From the NCBI RefSeq assembly GCF_024713945.1, contig NW_027461515.1, positions 1 through 64,000 of the forward strand: a stretch of 64,000 nt of DNA, read 5' to 3'. Positions within the stretch are counted from its first letter, which is position 1. Each line of letters starts with the position of its first letter. This DNA comes from Dermatophagoides farinae. Lineage: Eukaryota; Arthropoda; Arachnida; Sarcoptiformes; Pyroglyphidae. Under the pieces are notes generated by a model. That model saw nothing but the letters and a program-made list of their open reading frames with translations, was not told the origin of the DNA and did not search any database. Both the position numbers and the translations under genes were made by a program. Below, piece by piece: positions 17,150-27,479 of this stretch.

Positions 17150-19432
17150 TTAGTTTGTATGGCTCGGGCTTGAATCACTTTTGCTTGGAGAAATCAAAGA
17201 GTTCGTCAACACAGATAACCCCTGTGCTAGGCGAATTAGAGATGCAAATGCAGGCGAATTTCTCTGCAAATATAGGTACGTAAGGGCTGTCAGGACTGCT
17301 GTAATTAAAAACATCAGCAGCGGGTGTTTTATCAGGTAAATAATTTCGTTCATACTGAAAAAAGCAAGTACAACCCAGAAATAAATGGGTATGTGAGTGC
17401 TCTGACGCGTGCAACTTTGCAAGACTTGGATTTTGCTGTATGAAGAGTTGATCATGTTTTTTGTAATTTCTTTGATTGATTGTAGTTGCAATTGGTCAAT
17501 AGAAATCAAATCCAGTTTGGCGTTTGCAAAGATTTCTTCTTTTGTCAACCGGAGTTTGTCTTCAAGGGTTTTTATGTTAAAGTCAAAAGAATATATTAGA
17601 TCCCAGAGCCTGAGCGCCTCTGAAAATGCGTGGTCGTAACGTTTCCCAAGCGCCTGTTTGGACAAAAATTCTGGCGGCGTGTAAGTATCTTCTTCGTCGT
17701 AGTGCATGAGATAATCGAACCGATCGAGCACTGAAGGCTGTAACCGTTCCGGGCTCATTTCTAACATCTTGCGTAAATAGGTAATGTACAACGAAAAGAG
17801 AAAATCCTTGGTTGTGCCTTTGATTGGCGTTTTTTCAAGTTCAAAAGCGATTACCAAAAGTTCGCTCTTCTTTTCGTAATCATTTTCTATGATTTTAACG
17901 AGCAGTTCCGTCAATTCGTTCCATAAGCTGCTTAGCACTCGCGCCCTAACATACTTTTGTATATAAATAAAAAAATCAACTAGTTCCTTGTTAATTATCG
18001 TCTTTAACACTCTAAGTGTGTCTTGTGAAAAAGAACTGTTTATTGATTGAACATATTGTTCAACCAATTCGTTTAATTTTTCTTTCAATACGTAGTGGAC
18101 AGTAAAATTTGCTTGTTTTTTGATAAGAACACAACAGTATTGTGCAGCGTCTGCGTAATGATTTAGTTGATCAAGCAACGTTATAAAGTTTTCGTTATAT
18201 GCTTTTGTAGAATCAAGAAAACTCGAAATCATAGAGGAACTATCCAACTGGTAATTATGACTAATCGAATTTAGTTGCTCAAACAGTTTTCGTCTGTCCG
18301 TTGAAATCTTCTGAGCGAGATTTGCAACGACACGAACCCAAAAATCTTTGAAATCTTCGATTAACAGGGTTTGCAAATCTTTAACATACTCTGTCTGTTT
18401 CGCTATTATGACACTTTCGTCGTATCGGTTCGTTTTTGTAAAAAAAGCTAAAATGTACTCATCCACAACTTTATTTATTTCTGTAAACTCGCATCGTAAA
18501 ACAGCCGGAAGTTCGGCTATGATTTTTCTTGAGTTTATTCTGAACTTTTCGCACAATTCTTGGCAAATCTGGTCACACCTGTACTTAGCTACAATTAGCC
18601 GCTGCGAGGGAATGTTGATTTCATTTGAGTCTAAAATCGTTTTCCATACAGTTTGCATGAAGCAAATCAGTCCGTCAATGGGAACTAGTTTGCTATAAGT
18701 ATCGGTGGTGGGACTTTTAACAATGCTGTTTCGTACCTTATTTAGTTGTTCTTTGGTTTTTCCATCTTCGCTTAGTAAACTATATAACACTTCTATTTTG
18801 AAAACGAAATAATCTTCAAACTTTTTATCTTTGTATTCTTCTCGTTTTTGAATGTCGGCCCATAAATTATTTAAGACATTGAGCAACTGTTTTTCCAGTA
18901 TGGTAATGGGCGTTAGTCCTTCAGCCCAATCTCTTATTATGAAATAAATGTTTGTACGTTCATTTTTGCTTGTTGTTTCTCCAAATAAATCCAGATTTAT
19001 TTCTAACACAGTTCGCAACAAACCGCAGTTGCTTGCATTGTACCGACCGATATCGTGGTACCAGATATTTATCAAAACTACGTCGGAAACTGCCAACAAA
19101 AACAAACTTGACTGGTGTTCAAAAATTTGTCGGTTGTCCCCACGCTCATTGCTATCCGTACCTTCTGAGTCTATAACAATGACAGGTTCATTTTCATATC
19201 TGCTAACCCAGATACCTTTCGTCGTTTGTTGACGCCCCGTCAAACAGTCAAGCTCGTCGAAATCCGTGCCAAACAATTTGTTGACTAAGGTTGATTTACC
19301 GCTCGATTGGGCTCCAAAAATAGAAATAACGTGATAACTGTTTGCTGTTATACCGTCAAACAATTGTCTAACTTCTGTAGAGTCTTCATTTACAATAGAA
19401 GTTTTATCGTCTATAAGTTGGACTTTCTTCAT
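17150..19432 (-). CDS. SEY1: Sey1/RHD3-type ER membrane-fusion GTPase
   Basis: A 760-aa dynamin-like GTPase that fuses ER tubules to make the branched network, the counterpart of animal atlastin; yeast Sey1 has 776 aa. G1 is GAQSSGKS at 40-47, the switch region has TTKGIW near 70, G3 is DSEG at 88-91 followed by DSNERGD, and G4 is RDW at 167-169. A long helical bundle follows. Near the C-terminus is a paired hydrophobic hairpin (IPIYFWVVLAFFSM, then PLLMFLITAVLTALTYLYL, about 690-735) that anchors it in the ER, with both ends cytosolic. The start is ATG 19432. It is on the same strand as the SCYL2-like gene, 115 bp downstream. Confidence 0.93.
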   Translation of the reverse strand: MKKVQLIDDKTSIVNEDSTEVRQLFDGITANSYHVISIFGAQSSGKSTLVNKLFGTDFDELDCLTGRQQTTKGIWVSRYENEPVIVIDSEGTDSNERGDNRQIFEHQSSLFLLAVSDVVLINIWYHDIGRYNASNCGLLRTVLEINLDLFGETTSKNERTNIYFIIRDWAEGLTPITILEKQLLNVLNNLWADIQKREEYKDKKFEDYFVFKIEVLYSLLSEDGKTKEQLNKVRNSIVKSPTTDTYSKLVPIDGLICFMQTVWKTILDSNEINIPSQRLIVAKYRCDQICQELCEKFRINSRKIIAELPAVLRCEFTEINKVVDEYILAFFTKTNRYDESVIIAKQTEYVKDLQTLLIEDFKDFWVRVVANLAQKISTDRRKLFEQLNSISHNYQLDSSSMISSFLDSTKAYNENFITLLDQLNHYADAAQYCCVLIKKQANFTVHYVLKEKLNELVEQYVQSINSSFSQDTLRVLKTIINKELVDFFIYIQKYVRARVLSSLWNELTELLVKIIENDYEKKSELLVIAFELEKTPIKGTTKDFLFSLYITYLRKMLEMSPERLQPSVLDRFDYLMHYDEEDTYTPPEFLSKQALGKRYDHAFSEALRLWDLIYSFDFNIKTLEDKLRLTKEEIFANAKLDLISIDQLQLQSIKEITKNMINSSYSKIQVLQSCTRQSTHIPIYFWVVLAFFSMNEIIYLIKHPLLMFLITAVLTALTYLYLQRNSPAFASLIRLAQGLSVLTNSLISPSKSDSSPSHTN

Positions 19433-19547
19433 TTAAATGAGGAACAAGATGTTTTTAGATAGGATCAAAATCTTTGATTATTTTAATGAATAAAATTTGC
19501 TCAATAAAACAAAATATTTTATGTTAATTCGTCTTTATTGATAAGCG

Positions 19548-21620
19548 CTAATTTTGCTTTCCCGCTAGCAAATTACTGAGTATTTGTTCCGTTTTTAACG
19601 CTAGTTGTTCGATTGAAGTGCTATTTTTAGATTTTTTGTCCGATTTACACAGCCATTGGCTGTTTGACCTGTTTTTAGGGTGATTTCGTGAGTCGAGAGT
19701 TTGCTGCACATTCACTGATTTGTTTTCATCGAAAGACACATGTTCGAGTGAGGTTACAGTCTCGTGAAAAGGTTTTTGTGGGTCGAGCTTGTAATCAGAC
19801 TCCCTCATGTCTAGATAACTTTTAATCTCTTCTTCAAAAAAATTCTTGCATAATGTATAAGTTGAGTACGACAATAATTTTATTGTGAGTATATTTACCA
19901 AAAGTGGAGTGTAAATTTTTATGAATTCATCTGCTGAGATGGCTTTTTTAATTTGTTTCATTGTTTCGACAACATCAGTAAGAAACTCATTCGCATGGTT
20001 GTACGAAATTATTTGCTTTATAACATCAGGAATGTTAATTTTCAGCTCTGTCACGTTAAATTTGGATAAGTTCCTTTTAATGACATTTAATAGTGTTTTA
20101 ATATGATTTTTGTGTGTAGAGCTGCTGGTTAGCTGAGTGAAAATAATTTTTTTAAGTTCATCGCAGTTGTCAAGTTTGCAAAATAGCTAAAATAACTTAG
20201 TTTGCGGTACTTACATATTGCAGTTCATTATTGCAAACCTGAATCAATGTTTGGTTTGAAGTCGTGTAGGAATTTAAATAAAAGTGATACAATGGCTGAA
20301 AGACGTTGTTTCCCTTGGTTGGCGTGTATTTAAATATTTCAATCTAAAAAAAATTTGAATTTAGAAACTTACGATACTTGTTGCTATGCAAAGTGACAGT
20401 GACTTTTGCTCGACGTAAGAGCTTATTTTGGGCCAAACAAACTGTTCAATTATTTCAAAATGGGGTGATAAATAGAAAAAACAGATTTTTATTAAGCTGG
20501 CGATTATTTTGTCGTCTTGGGAGTCGAAGTGTTGGTAAAGCAACGGAAAAAACACGCCTTTAAAGAGTAAGTTTGAACAAGGGTAAGTTTCAAAGTCTTC
20601 GAGTGCCTTGATAATTTTGATGCTAGTGTGTTCTTGACTGATGTCGTTTTCGATTTGCCACAAGTGCAAATCGATGTTGACTAAGTATTCATACTGCTCG
20701 ATGACGGAAAAAGCCTGTGAAATGTTGTTCAACAGCAAATTTTCTATAATCAGCTTAAACTCCGAAGGAATGTTTACTAGTGCGTAGAAGGATTCAATGT
20801 CTAGAGTGTGAAAACCCATGGATTGGCTTTTTTTTCTGAACGGCGCTGGCCAGTCCGAAACGGGTAAATCTGATTTTAGCAAATAAATATACAAGATAAT
20901 AAACACAACCGAAATGTAGTCGTTTTTCGAGTTGACCGCGGAGGAATCGATCTTTGGGTCTACAAATCTGAAATCGTGAGACACTAGTATTTCTGTGTCA
21001 TCACATTTGTAATAACTTGATGTTTTATTGTGTGAGTGGCAGAAGTTTGAACCTATAGATGTCGCGAACTTGAAACCGCCGAGCAGCCAATTTCCGTTAG
21101 GATCGATATATATGGATGCAGGGTTTATATTCGTGTGTACAAGTTGCAGTTTGTCGTGCAGAAAATTAACAGCGTTCAGCAGACAGTAAATTCCTTTTAT
21201 CACATCCAAGTGATTTAGAAAGCTAATGTGAGTTTCCACAGTGCCCAGTACTCCGGTTGTTAGAAAAAACCACTTGTTTTTCTCCTGGGTTAAATTACTT
21301 TTTACAGAAAGAATATACGGATGTCGAAGCTTTAAAAGCGTTTTAACGTCGTGGGCTATCAGGTTAGCGAGTTTTCTACCAAACGAAATCTCGCTGGAAA
21401 TGGGCTGAACTGAAAACTCGCTGATATATTCGTTGCTGACAACTTTGGAGCATAAATGGTAACCGTTATTTTTACCCAAATAAACACTGGTTTCGACACA
21501 ATTTAATCTGTTTATGTCCAATCCACTGCCTGAACCCAATATTTTTTTTGTAATGGAGTTATTTGCGCATTTTGTTATTGTTTCGCGTATATAGTTTGAA
21601 ACTAGATTACATGTATCCAT
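19548..21620 (-). CDS. SCYL2: SCY1-like pseudokinase, SCYL2-type, two introns of 29 and 28 nt
   Basis: Exons 21620-20373, 20343-20215 and 20186-19548 join in frame over GTAAGT introns at 20344-20372 and 20187-20214, giving 671 aa; unspliced, it would look like two unrelated proteins. The N-terminal kinase-like domain (about 25-330) lacks catalysis: HRD is replaced by HTN at 162-164 and DFG by GGF at 181-183. The sequence LVHTNINPASI, then NWLLGGFKF, is the form typical of the SCYL2 branch. The rest is helical and compatible with HEAT repeats, ending in a Lys/Ser-rich tail. SCYL2 relatives act in clathrin-linked trafficking between the TGN and endosomes. SCYL1/3 are less likely. Confidence 0.8.
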
Positions 21621-21714
21621 AAAAATATTCGCTTAAAAAGAAAAAACACAAAAATATTAATTATATCTTGTTGTTGGGCATTAAAACTGGTAAGGTGCAA
21701 ATTACACCTAAGGT

Positions 21715-23229
21715 ATGAACCTGAGTAGCATTACACCGCTGGGATTATCGAAGTACCATCTGTTAGGTTTTTACTTATTAACCATTGCTTTGAGTGCTAA
21801 CATACTTGGACTCCCAGACCTTACGCGGAGAATTATTTTGAAAACTTCATTTCCTACAACCAAGCTTACTCATGTAGACAAAATTTCGTCGACGCATTAC
21901 TATTGTAATTTTGCTTTCTATGGCACGGCGTTCGCGAATTTCGCGTTGGAGTACGTTTATTTTTTCGAACATCCAAAAATAAATTTGATTTTTTTGGGTG
22001 TGAGCGTGATAATAGGGTTAGCGCTGTTTACGGTTAAACCTCTTACCTCCCCCGTCTTATATTTAGCTGTGATCTCGCTCAGTACGTCATCGTTTTTCGT
22101 GTTTAGGTCATTTTTATCTATTCAAGAACTGTGGCCCTCGCATACAGAAGTACTTAATGATATTATTGGTGCTGCAACTGAAATCTCTATTTTGGTTCCG
22201 TATCTGTGGCTCATCTCTATGAAATATTTAAGTCGTTCAAACAACATTTCTTACATCATTTCGACGTATACCATAATTTACGCCGGATACATGGTGTTCC
22301 AAGTTTTCCTTGTGCCGAACGACCACTTCGACAATTACATTACTCCAGAGCTACGAAACGAAATTGACAAAGAACCCGTTTTAGAGGTTGTGTTGATTAA
22401 CTACATTTGCAGGAGATCCATAATTAAAAAGTTTTCAGATAAAACGTCCTTGCTGATGTTTGACAATGTCACCCTGCTGGACAATCATTCGATTGTTGAA
22501 AAATTTATCGATCCCCTTTATTGGCTGATGTGCTTGACAATGGCAATCGTGCTTTTTACAAAATTCCATATCGCGTTGACTTTTAGGCTGACGTTAGATT
22601 ATCTAGCAGGAAACTCGATATTTTATCAAAAAGTCATTAATTTCCTGAGTGAACTCCTGAACATTTTCCTCGGTTTTTCCTTCTTTCCTACTTTAATTTT
22701 GACTCACGTAGCAGAGCGAACTTCATGTTGTTTACTGACTTTTATCTGCAGCATTTCCACTACGCTCGCAATGCTCTGTTATAGTATCCCTCTTATAATA
22801 CCGCAAATATTTACAATTATTTTTATTTGGTTGTCTTCTACGCTAATCTATAACTACCTGTTCATAGCAACTCAAGATTACTTTGGTGGATCGTTCGTAG
22901 CCATATCTCAATTAATATCTGGTATACTCTCATCCATATTCGGGATTATGTATCCTTCCATCATGACTTTTTTCAATGAGCCCTTCATTTCGAGACTCTC
23001 TCCTGATGGTCAGTTGGTAATGTGGCCAACCATAAAAATATTCTCAACACAGATCCATACTATGTATATTGTTAACATCTGTTTTACTATTATGGCATCG
23101 TTCACAATTCTAGTTGCCTATTACGAATACTCTTTGATTGTAACAAAAAAAAAGAAACTTCTAGATGAACATTCACAAAGTCTTATTAAATCTAAAAGTT
23201 TCACCATTCCCATCGCTTATAATGAATAA
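21715..23229 (+). CDS. Multipass membrane transporter, probably major facilitator-like, 504 aa
   Basis: About eleven or twelve hydrophobic segments can be counted from LLGFYLLTIALSANILGLP at the N-terminus to a last helix near residue 465, with a hydrophilic loop of about 60 residues (220-270) in the middle, as in 6+6 transporters. No MFS signature such as GxxxDRxGRR is obvious, so substrate and subfamily are not given. An apicomplexan-type amino acid transporter (SLC43/ApiAT-like) or an equilibrative nucleoside transporter would have this size. The C-terminus is short and basic (KKKKLLDEHSQSLIKSKSF). The gene is divergent from the SCYL2-like gene, with about 94 bp between starts. Confidence 0.7.
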   Translation: MNLSSITPLGLSKYHLLGFYLLTIALSANILGLPDLTRRIILKTSFPTTKLTHVDKISSTHYYCNFAFYGTAFANFALEYVYFFEHPKINLIFLGVSVIIGLALFTVKPLTSPVLYLAVISLSTSSFFVFRSFLSIQELWPSHTEVLNDIIGAATEISILVPYLWLISMKYLSRSNNISYIISTYTIIYAGYMVFQVFLVPNDHFDNYITPELRNEIDKEPVLEVVLINYICRRSIIKKFSDKTSLLMFDNVTLLDNHSIVEKFIDPLYWLMCLTMAIVLFTKFHIALTFRLTLDYLAGNSIFYQKVINFLSELLNIFLGFSFFPTLILTHVAERTSCCLLTFICSISTTLAMLCYSIPLIIPQIFTIIFIWLSSTLIYNYLFIATQDYFGGSFVAISQLISGILSSIFGIMYPSIMTFFNEPFISRLSPDGQLVMWPTIKIFSTQIHTMYIVNICFTIMASFTILVAYYEYSLIVTKKKKLLDEHSQSLIKSKSFTIPIAYNE

Positions 23230-24739
23230 TATTGACTAAAGTTTTAATGATCATTAATTACTAATGTCTCATTTGCCCTTAGCTCATATGCTGATAATGT
23301 AGAAATTCTTGAATTTAACAAAGCAGTCTTCGTTTAAAAAACTTCTCTGGTGTGATGAGTGATTGTTTTCAAAATTATCAGTAATCATATTTCTACTTCT
23401 TATTCTTAGCATGTTATTATTTCTTTTCACTCTTATTCTTATTCTTACATGCATACTTTGAGAAAAAATTAATTTATTCCTATAATTCATGTGCACTATT
23501 CCTCTATGGTTTATAACTTGCTATGTAGTTGATTCTTTAACATCTAATAATAGAGCCAAATATGTAAGTTAGCTAATATAATTATTGCAGTCTTGTTTAT
23601 TTTTGAATTCGAAAGATAGTTCATACTTAATTACTGACGAAGAACTTTTGCCGTGGTTTTCAGTTCCCGAACTAAAACCTGATGTTGTCAAATATCTTGC
23701 GTTGAATTCGCCATTAGAAAATCCTCTAGAAAAATGAACCCAATACTCGTTGCGTCTATCCATCAAGAATCCATCCATTGAATACTTTTCAGGAAAACTT
23801 ATTTGAAGTTTTGACTTTGTCAGATTTTATTGTTGATTTTTCGAAAATCGTTCATAAATATCTCAGTTCGTATTTGATTAATAGCTATTGTGATAAATGC
23901 CTAAATATTCTCTCCTACTGATCAGAAATTAAATCTCAAAATAATTTTGCCAAACAATTTAATGGTAAATTTTAATTTCACTGGTTTTCTAAACTACGCT
24001 TTATTTTGACTCGATCTTGAATTAAATATTTAAACGTATTATTATATTTAAAGCATAAAAATCCAATTTTTTTCAATCGAAATGGTCATATTTTTTGTAG
24101 TAGTAATTTATTATGTTGTAACTACTAGATTATTCTGTCAATTTCAGTTGTTCAATCATTGTGTCTCAATACATTTTATATTCTAATTTAATAATAATTG
24201 TTCGAATAACTCATAAATTTTATAATCACCATATTCATTGACTAACAGAGTCGTACTAGCTAAAATTGCCTATGCAGTTTTTACTTTTTTTAACTTGTAA
24301 ACGTAAACAACGGTCTTAAGATCATAGATCAAAATATTATCAAGCTTGTAATTTTAATGTTTCCTTGATTCTCTTAAACAACTAGGAAATTACTAAAAAT
24401 CGCATTCAAAACAAAATTGAATATGTGACTCAAAATCTTACGAAAGAAATTGATTTGAAATAATTTTAGTTATCCATAATGGTAATGTTATTCATAGATC
24501 AAAATTTTTTTTACGTTCAGTAATTTTAATTAGGTTTTTCATAATTATCATTTAGGATTTAGAACTAACATCATAAACTCAGTCAAACAAGATTCTACTA
24601 TCCACACAGGCTATACCAATTAAATTTTCTCACTTAGTGGGTTAACTAGATTATCAATTATGAAATAAATAATAATATTTTTATAATCATTCTAAGAGCG
24701 ATTAAAATTAAATTATTAATTTTATTTTTAAGAATAATT
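23230..24739. other. Gene-poor AT-rich gap of 1.5 kb
   Basis: The largest gap in the window, lying between the transporter and the aminopeptidase. Base composition looks more AT-rich than elsewhere, with many poly-A/T tracts and ATTATTAAT-like words. Two minus-strand frames (23284-23496 and 23569-23778) are open. The second starts with ATG and reads MDGFLMDRRNEYWVHFSRGF, but neither resembles a known protein or has splice sites of the local type, so they are not called. No tRNA or snoRNA was found: a GTGATGA near 23350 has no partnered CTGA. It could be a long 5' region, a replication origin or a gene remnant. Confidence 0.5.
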
Positions 24740-27448
24740 ATGTGTAGAACAATTTACTTAGATAATACTGGAGGAGCTTTTTCAGCCGAGAAAAACTCTT
24801 CAACTCTGAAATCAAGATTAGATTACAAGCCTCCTGTGTACTTAATACCAAGATGTAGTTTTGTCTTCAATCTGGAAGCAGAAGTGACATTAGTTAGATC
24901 TAACCTGCAAATTGAAAGAAAATCTCATGAACCATGTGATTTGTTATTAGATGGAGACGCAATCAAACTATTGAAGGTATCTATTGAAAATCGCCAATTG
25001 AATCAGGACGACTTCCAGATATTGGAAAATGGATCTTTGTTAATTAAAAAAGAAGCTATTCCCTCGGCGAATTTCACTTTGCAAATAGAAAACGAATGTT
25101 ATCCAAGCATTAACACTATACTCAGCGGATTATATACTTCTAAAAACTTGTTGTGCACTCAATGTGAATCGGTCGGGTTTCGTAGAATAACTTTTTTTAT
25201 AGATCGTCCAGATAATCTGACGAAGATTACGTCCACTCTTATAGATAGTTCTAATTCGTATGAAGTAATGTTGTCAAACGGAAACATTGTTGAGCAGGGA
25301 ACTAATAAAGAAGGCAAGAAGTTTGTTACGTACGACGACCCTAACCCCAAACCGTGTTACTTGTTTGCGATCATTGCTGGTCCTCTTAAATCTTTAAGTT
25401 TAGAGTATGAATATACAGAGGGAGTTGATAAAGGCAAAAAAATTGACATCAAGATCTACTCTGAAGAAAAATATATGAAACAGCTCGAGTGGGGACTACA
25501 ATGCGCCAAAAAAGCGTTTGATTGGGATTACAAATACATGCACAGAATCTATGATTTAGACCGTTTTGGTATCGTATGTATTGAGGATTTCAACGCTGGA
25601 GCTATGGAGAACAAAGGACTTACAACATACAACGTTTCATGTATTTTAGCTCATAAAGATTCTTCTACTGACGGAAGATTTAAGCACGTAAACTCCGTTA
25701 TAGGACATGAGTATTTCCATAATTGGAGTGGTAATCGAGTTACTTTACGTGACTGGTTTGAAATAACTTTAAAAGAAGGTTTCACCAATTTACGAGAACA
25801 GCTTTTCAGCGAACATTGCTATAGCGAAACCGTAGAACGTATATCCGAGGTTAACTTCCTCAAGTCTTATCAGTTCCCTGAAGACTCTTCTCCACTAGCT
25901 CATTCAATACGACCAGAGACTATTGAGTCAGTAGACAACCTGTATACGGTCACTGTTTACGAGAAAGGTGCTGAAGTCATTAGAATGATGAAAACCATAT
26001 TGGGTGACGAGCTCTTTGTAAAAGGTACCGATCATTATTTTTCTAAATTCGACGGAAAAGCTGTAACTAGTGAAGACTTCAGGGAAGCTTTGAGCGAAGC
26101 TTCCGGTATAGACCTGTCTCAGTTCCGTGTATGGTACGAACAAAAAGGTACTCCAAGCTTAGAAGTAGTTAAAAACTACTACTGCAAAGAAAAAAACGCC
26201 TACATCATTGTTGTCAAGCAGATCGTACCTGAACAGGATAATGAGAAAAAGATGCCCTATCCAATTCCCATTAAATTTAACCTTGTAGGAGTCGAGTCTA
26301 AAAAAGATCTAGTACCAAAAAGCGAAGAAATATTACTTCTGAAAGACTTTGAACAAGAATTTGTTATTAAAGGAATAAATGAAAACGGTGTGCTTTCGTT
26401 TTTGAGAGATTTTAGCGCCCCGGTATCCGTTAAAGATTTTCTGTCGAAAGAAGAAATTCTTCACCTTTTCAAGTATGATTCAAACTTATACCAAAAGTGG
26501 GAAGCTGTTCAACGTGTATTCCGTGATGAAATTATCAGAGCTTACAAATCCAAAGCTAAACAAGTCACATTAGAAGAAGACACTAAAAAATGTCTTGAAT
26601 GTCTGGTCGACACAGTAGATGATTACGAATATCTTGCTATGGCTCTATCGCTTCCAACTGTGAGTGTCTTGCTTCAATACCTGTGTGATGTTGACCCGAT
26701 AGAACTTGACAAAACCTGCAAAGCTGTGTATAGAGCTTTTAAAAAAGTTTTACATTCGCGAATGGAATCGTTATTTACAAAACTTTACGCAACTTGTAAC
26801 TCTGCTGAATGGAACGCTGATAGGGAATCTGTCGCCAACCGTGCCATTATGAATAAAGCTCTCAACATCATCGCATCGATTGATGAAATCGATGCCGATG
26901 AAAACCCAAACAAGATCAAACGGCTTATTGAGTACTTTGACAACGCCAATTGTTACAATAACAAGTTTGCCGCATTTACCATTGCTTGTACCTGGCCGCT
27001 AGAGATTCCAGAAAGACAAATAATTATTGATAGAATGTATGAAATATGCAAGAATGACAGCGTCATGTTAGACGAATGGTTTGCGGTGCAACTATCTATT
27101 AGTAACCACCAAACCTGCCAAGTAAGTGAAGTTCTTATTAAACATTCCGACTTTATTGGAACAACTAATCCAAATCGATTCCGTGCTGTAGTGGGCGCAA
27201 TGTCTAGAAACCATTACATTATCTACGGTGAGAAAAGCAATGGACTGAAAATAATTAGCGAGGAAATTGTCAAATTTGACAAAATTAACCCATATTCGAC
27301 CGCGTCGGTTTGTAAGAACTTAACGCTATTTAACAATTTAAAAGAGGAGTTTCAAATGCGTATCAGACGTGTTCTTACTGAAATGCTCGAACAAACTTTA
27401 TCCCCGGGTGTTCGAGAAATAGCAGCTTCGTGTCAAATCAAATTGTGA
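24740..27448 (+). CDS. pepN: M1 family metalloaminopeptidase, PepN type
   Basis: A 902-aa zinc exopeptidase that removes N-terminal residues from peptides. GAMEN, which binds the substrate amino terminus, is at 287-291. The zinc motif HEYFHNW starts at His323, with Glu324, His327 and a third ligand Glu346 (LKEGFT). Subfamily marks of PepN are CESVGFRRITFFIDRPD near 145, GNRVTLRDWFEITLKEGF, and EDSSPLAHSIRPE. This is the bacterial/plastid-lineage branch, also found in apicomplexans (PfA-M1), not the animal APN branch. There is no signal peptide or leader, so it is probably cytosolic. Domains in order: beta saddle, thermolysin-like, Ig-like, C-terminal alpha solenoid; all four seem complete. 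It may recycle peptides from protein digestion. Confidence 0.95.
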   Translation: MCRTIYLDNTGGAFSAEKNSSTLKSRLDYKPPVYLIPRCSFVFNLEAEVTLVRSNLQIERKSHEPCDLLLDGDAIKLLKVSIENRQLNQDDFQILENGSLLIKKEAIPSANFTLQIENECYPSINTILSGLYTSKNLLCTQCESVGFRRITFFIDRPDNLTKITSTLIDSSNSYEVMLSNGNIVEQGTNKEGKKFVTYDDPNPKPCYLFAIIAGPLKSLSLEYEYTEGVDKGKKIDIKIYSEEKYMKQLEWGLQCAKKAFDWDYKYMHRIYDLDRFGIVCIEDFNAGAMENKGLTTYNVSCILAHKDSSTDGRFKHVNSVIGHEYFHNWSGNRVTLRDWFEITLKEGFTNLREQLFSEHCYSETVERISEVNFLKSYQFPEDSSPLAHSIRPETIESVDNLYTVTVYEKGAEVIRMMKTILGDELFVKGTDHYFSKFDGKAVTSEDFREALSEASGIDLSQFRVWYEQKGTPSLEVVKNYYCKEKNAYIIVVKQIVPEQDNEKKMPYPIPIKFNLVGVESKKDLVPKSEEILLLKDFEQEFVIKGINENGVLSFLRDFSAPVSVKDFLSKEEILHLFKYDSNLYQKWEAVQRVFRDEIIRAYKSKAKQVTLEEDTKKCLECLVDTVDDYEYLAMALSLPTVSVLLQYLCDVDPIELDKTCKAVYRAFKKVLHSRMESLFTKLYATCNSAEWNADRESVANRAIMNKALNIIASIDEIDADENPNKIKRLIEYFDNANCYNNKFAAFTIACTWPLEIPERQIIIDRMYEICKNDSVMLDEWFAVQLSISNHQTCQVSEVLIKHSDFIGTTNPNRFRAVVGAMSRNHYIIYGEKSNGLKIISEEIVKFDKINPYSTASVCKNLTLFNNLKEEFQMRIRRVLTEMLEQTLSPGVREIAASCQIKL

Positions 27449-27479
27449 GAACGTGGGTATCGATCACAGTAAAACGTTA

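Noticed and set aside
23345-23430. GTGATGA on the plus strand as box C of a second snoRNA
   Set aside because: No CTGA box D at a suitable distance and no rRNA-like guide nearby.
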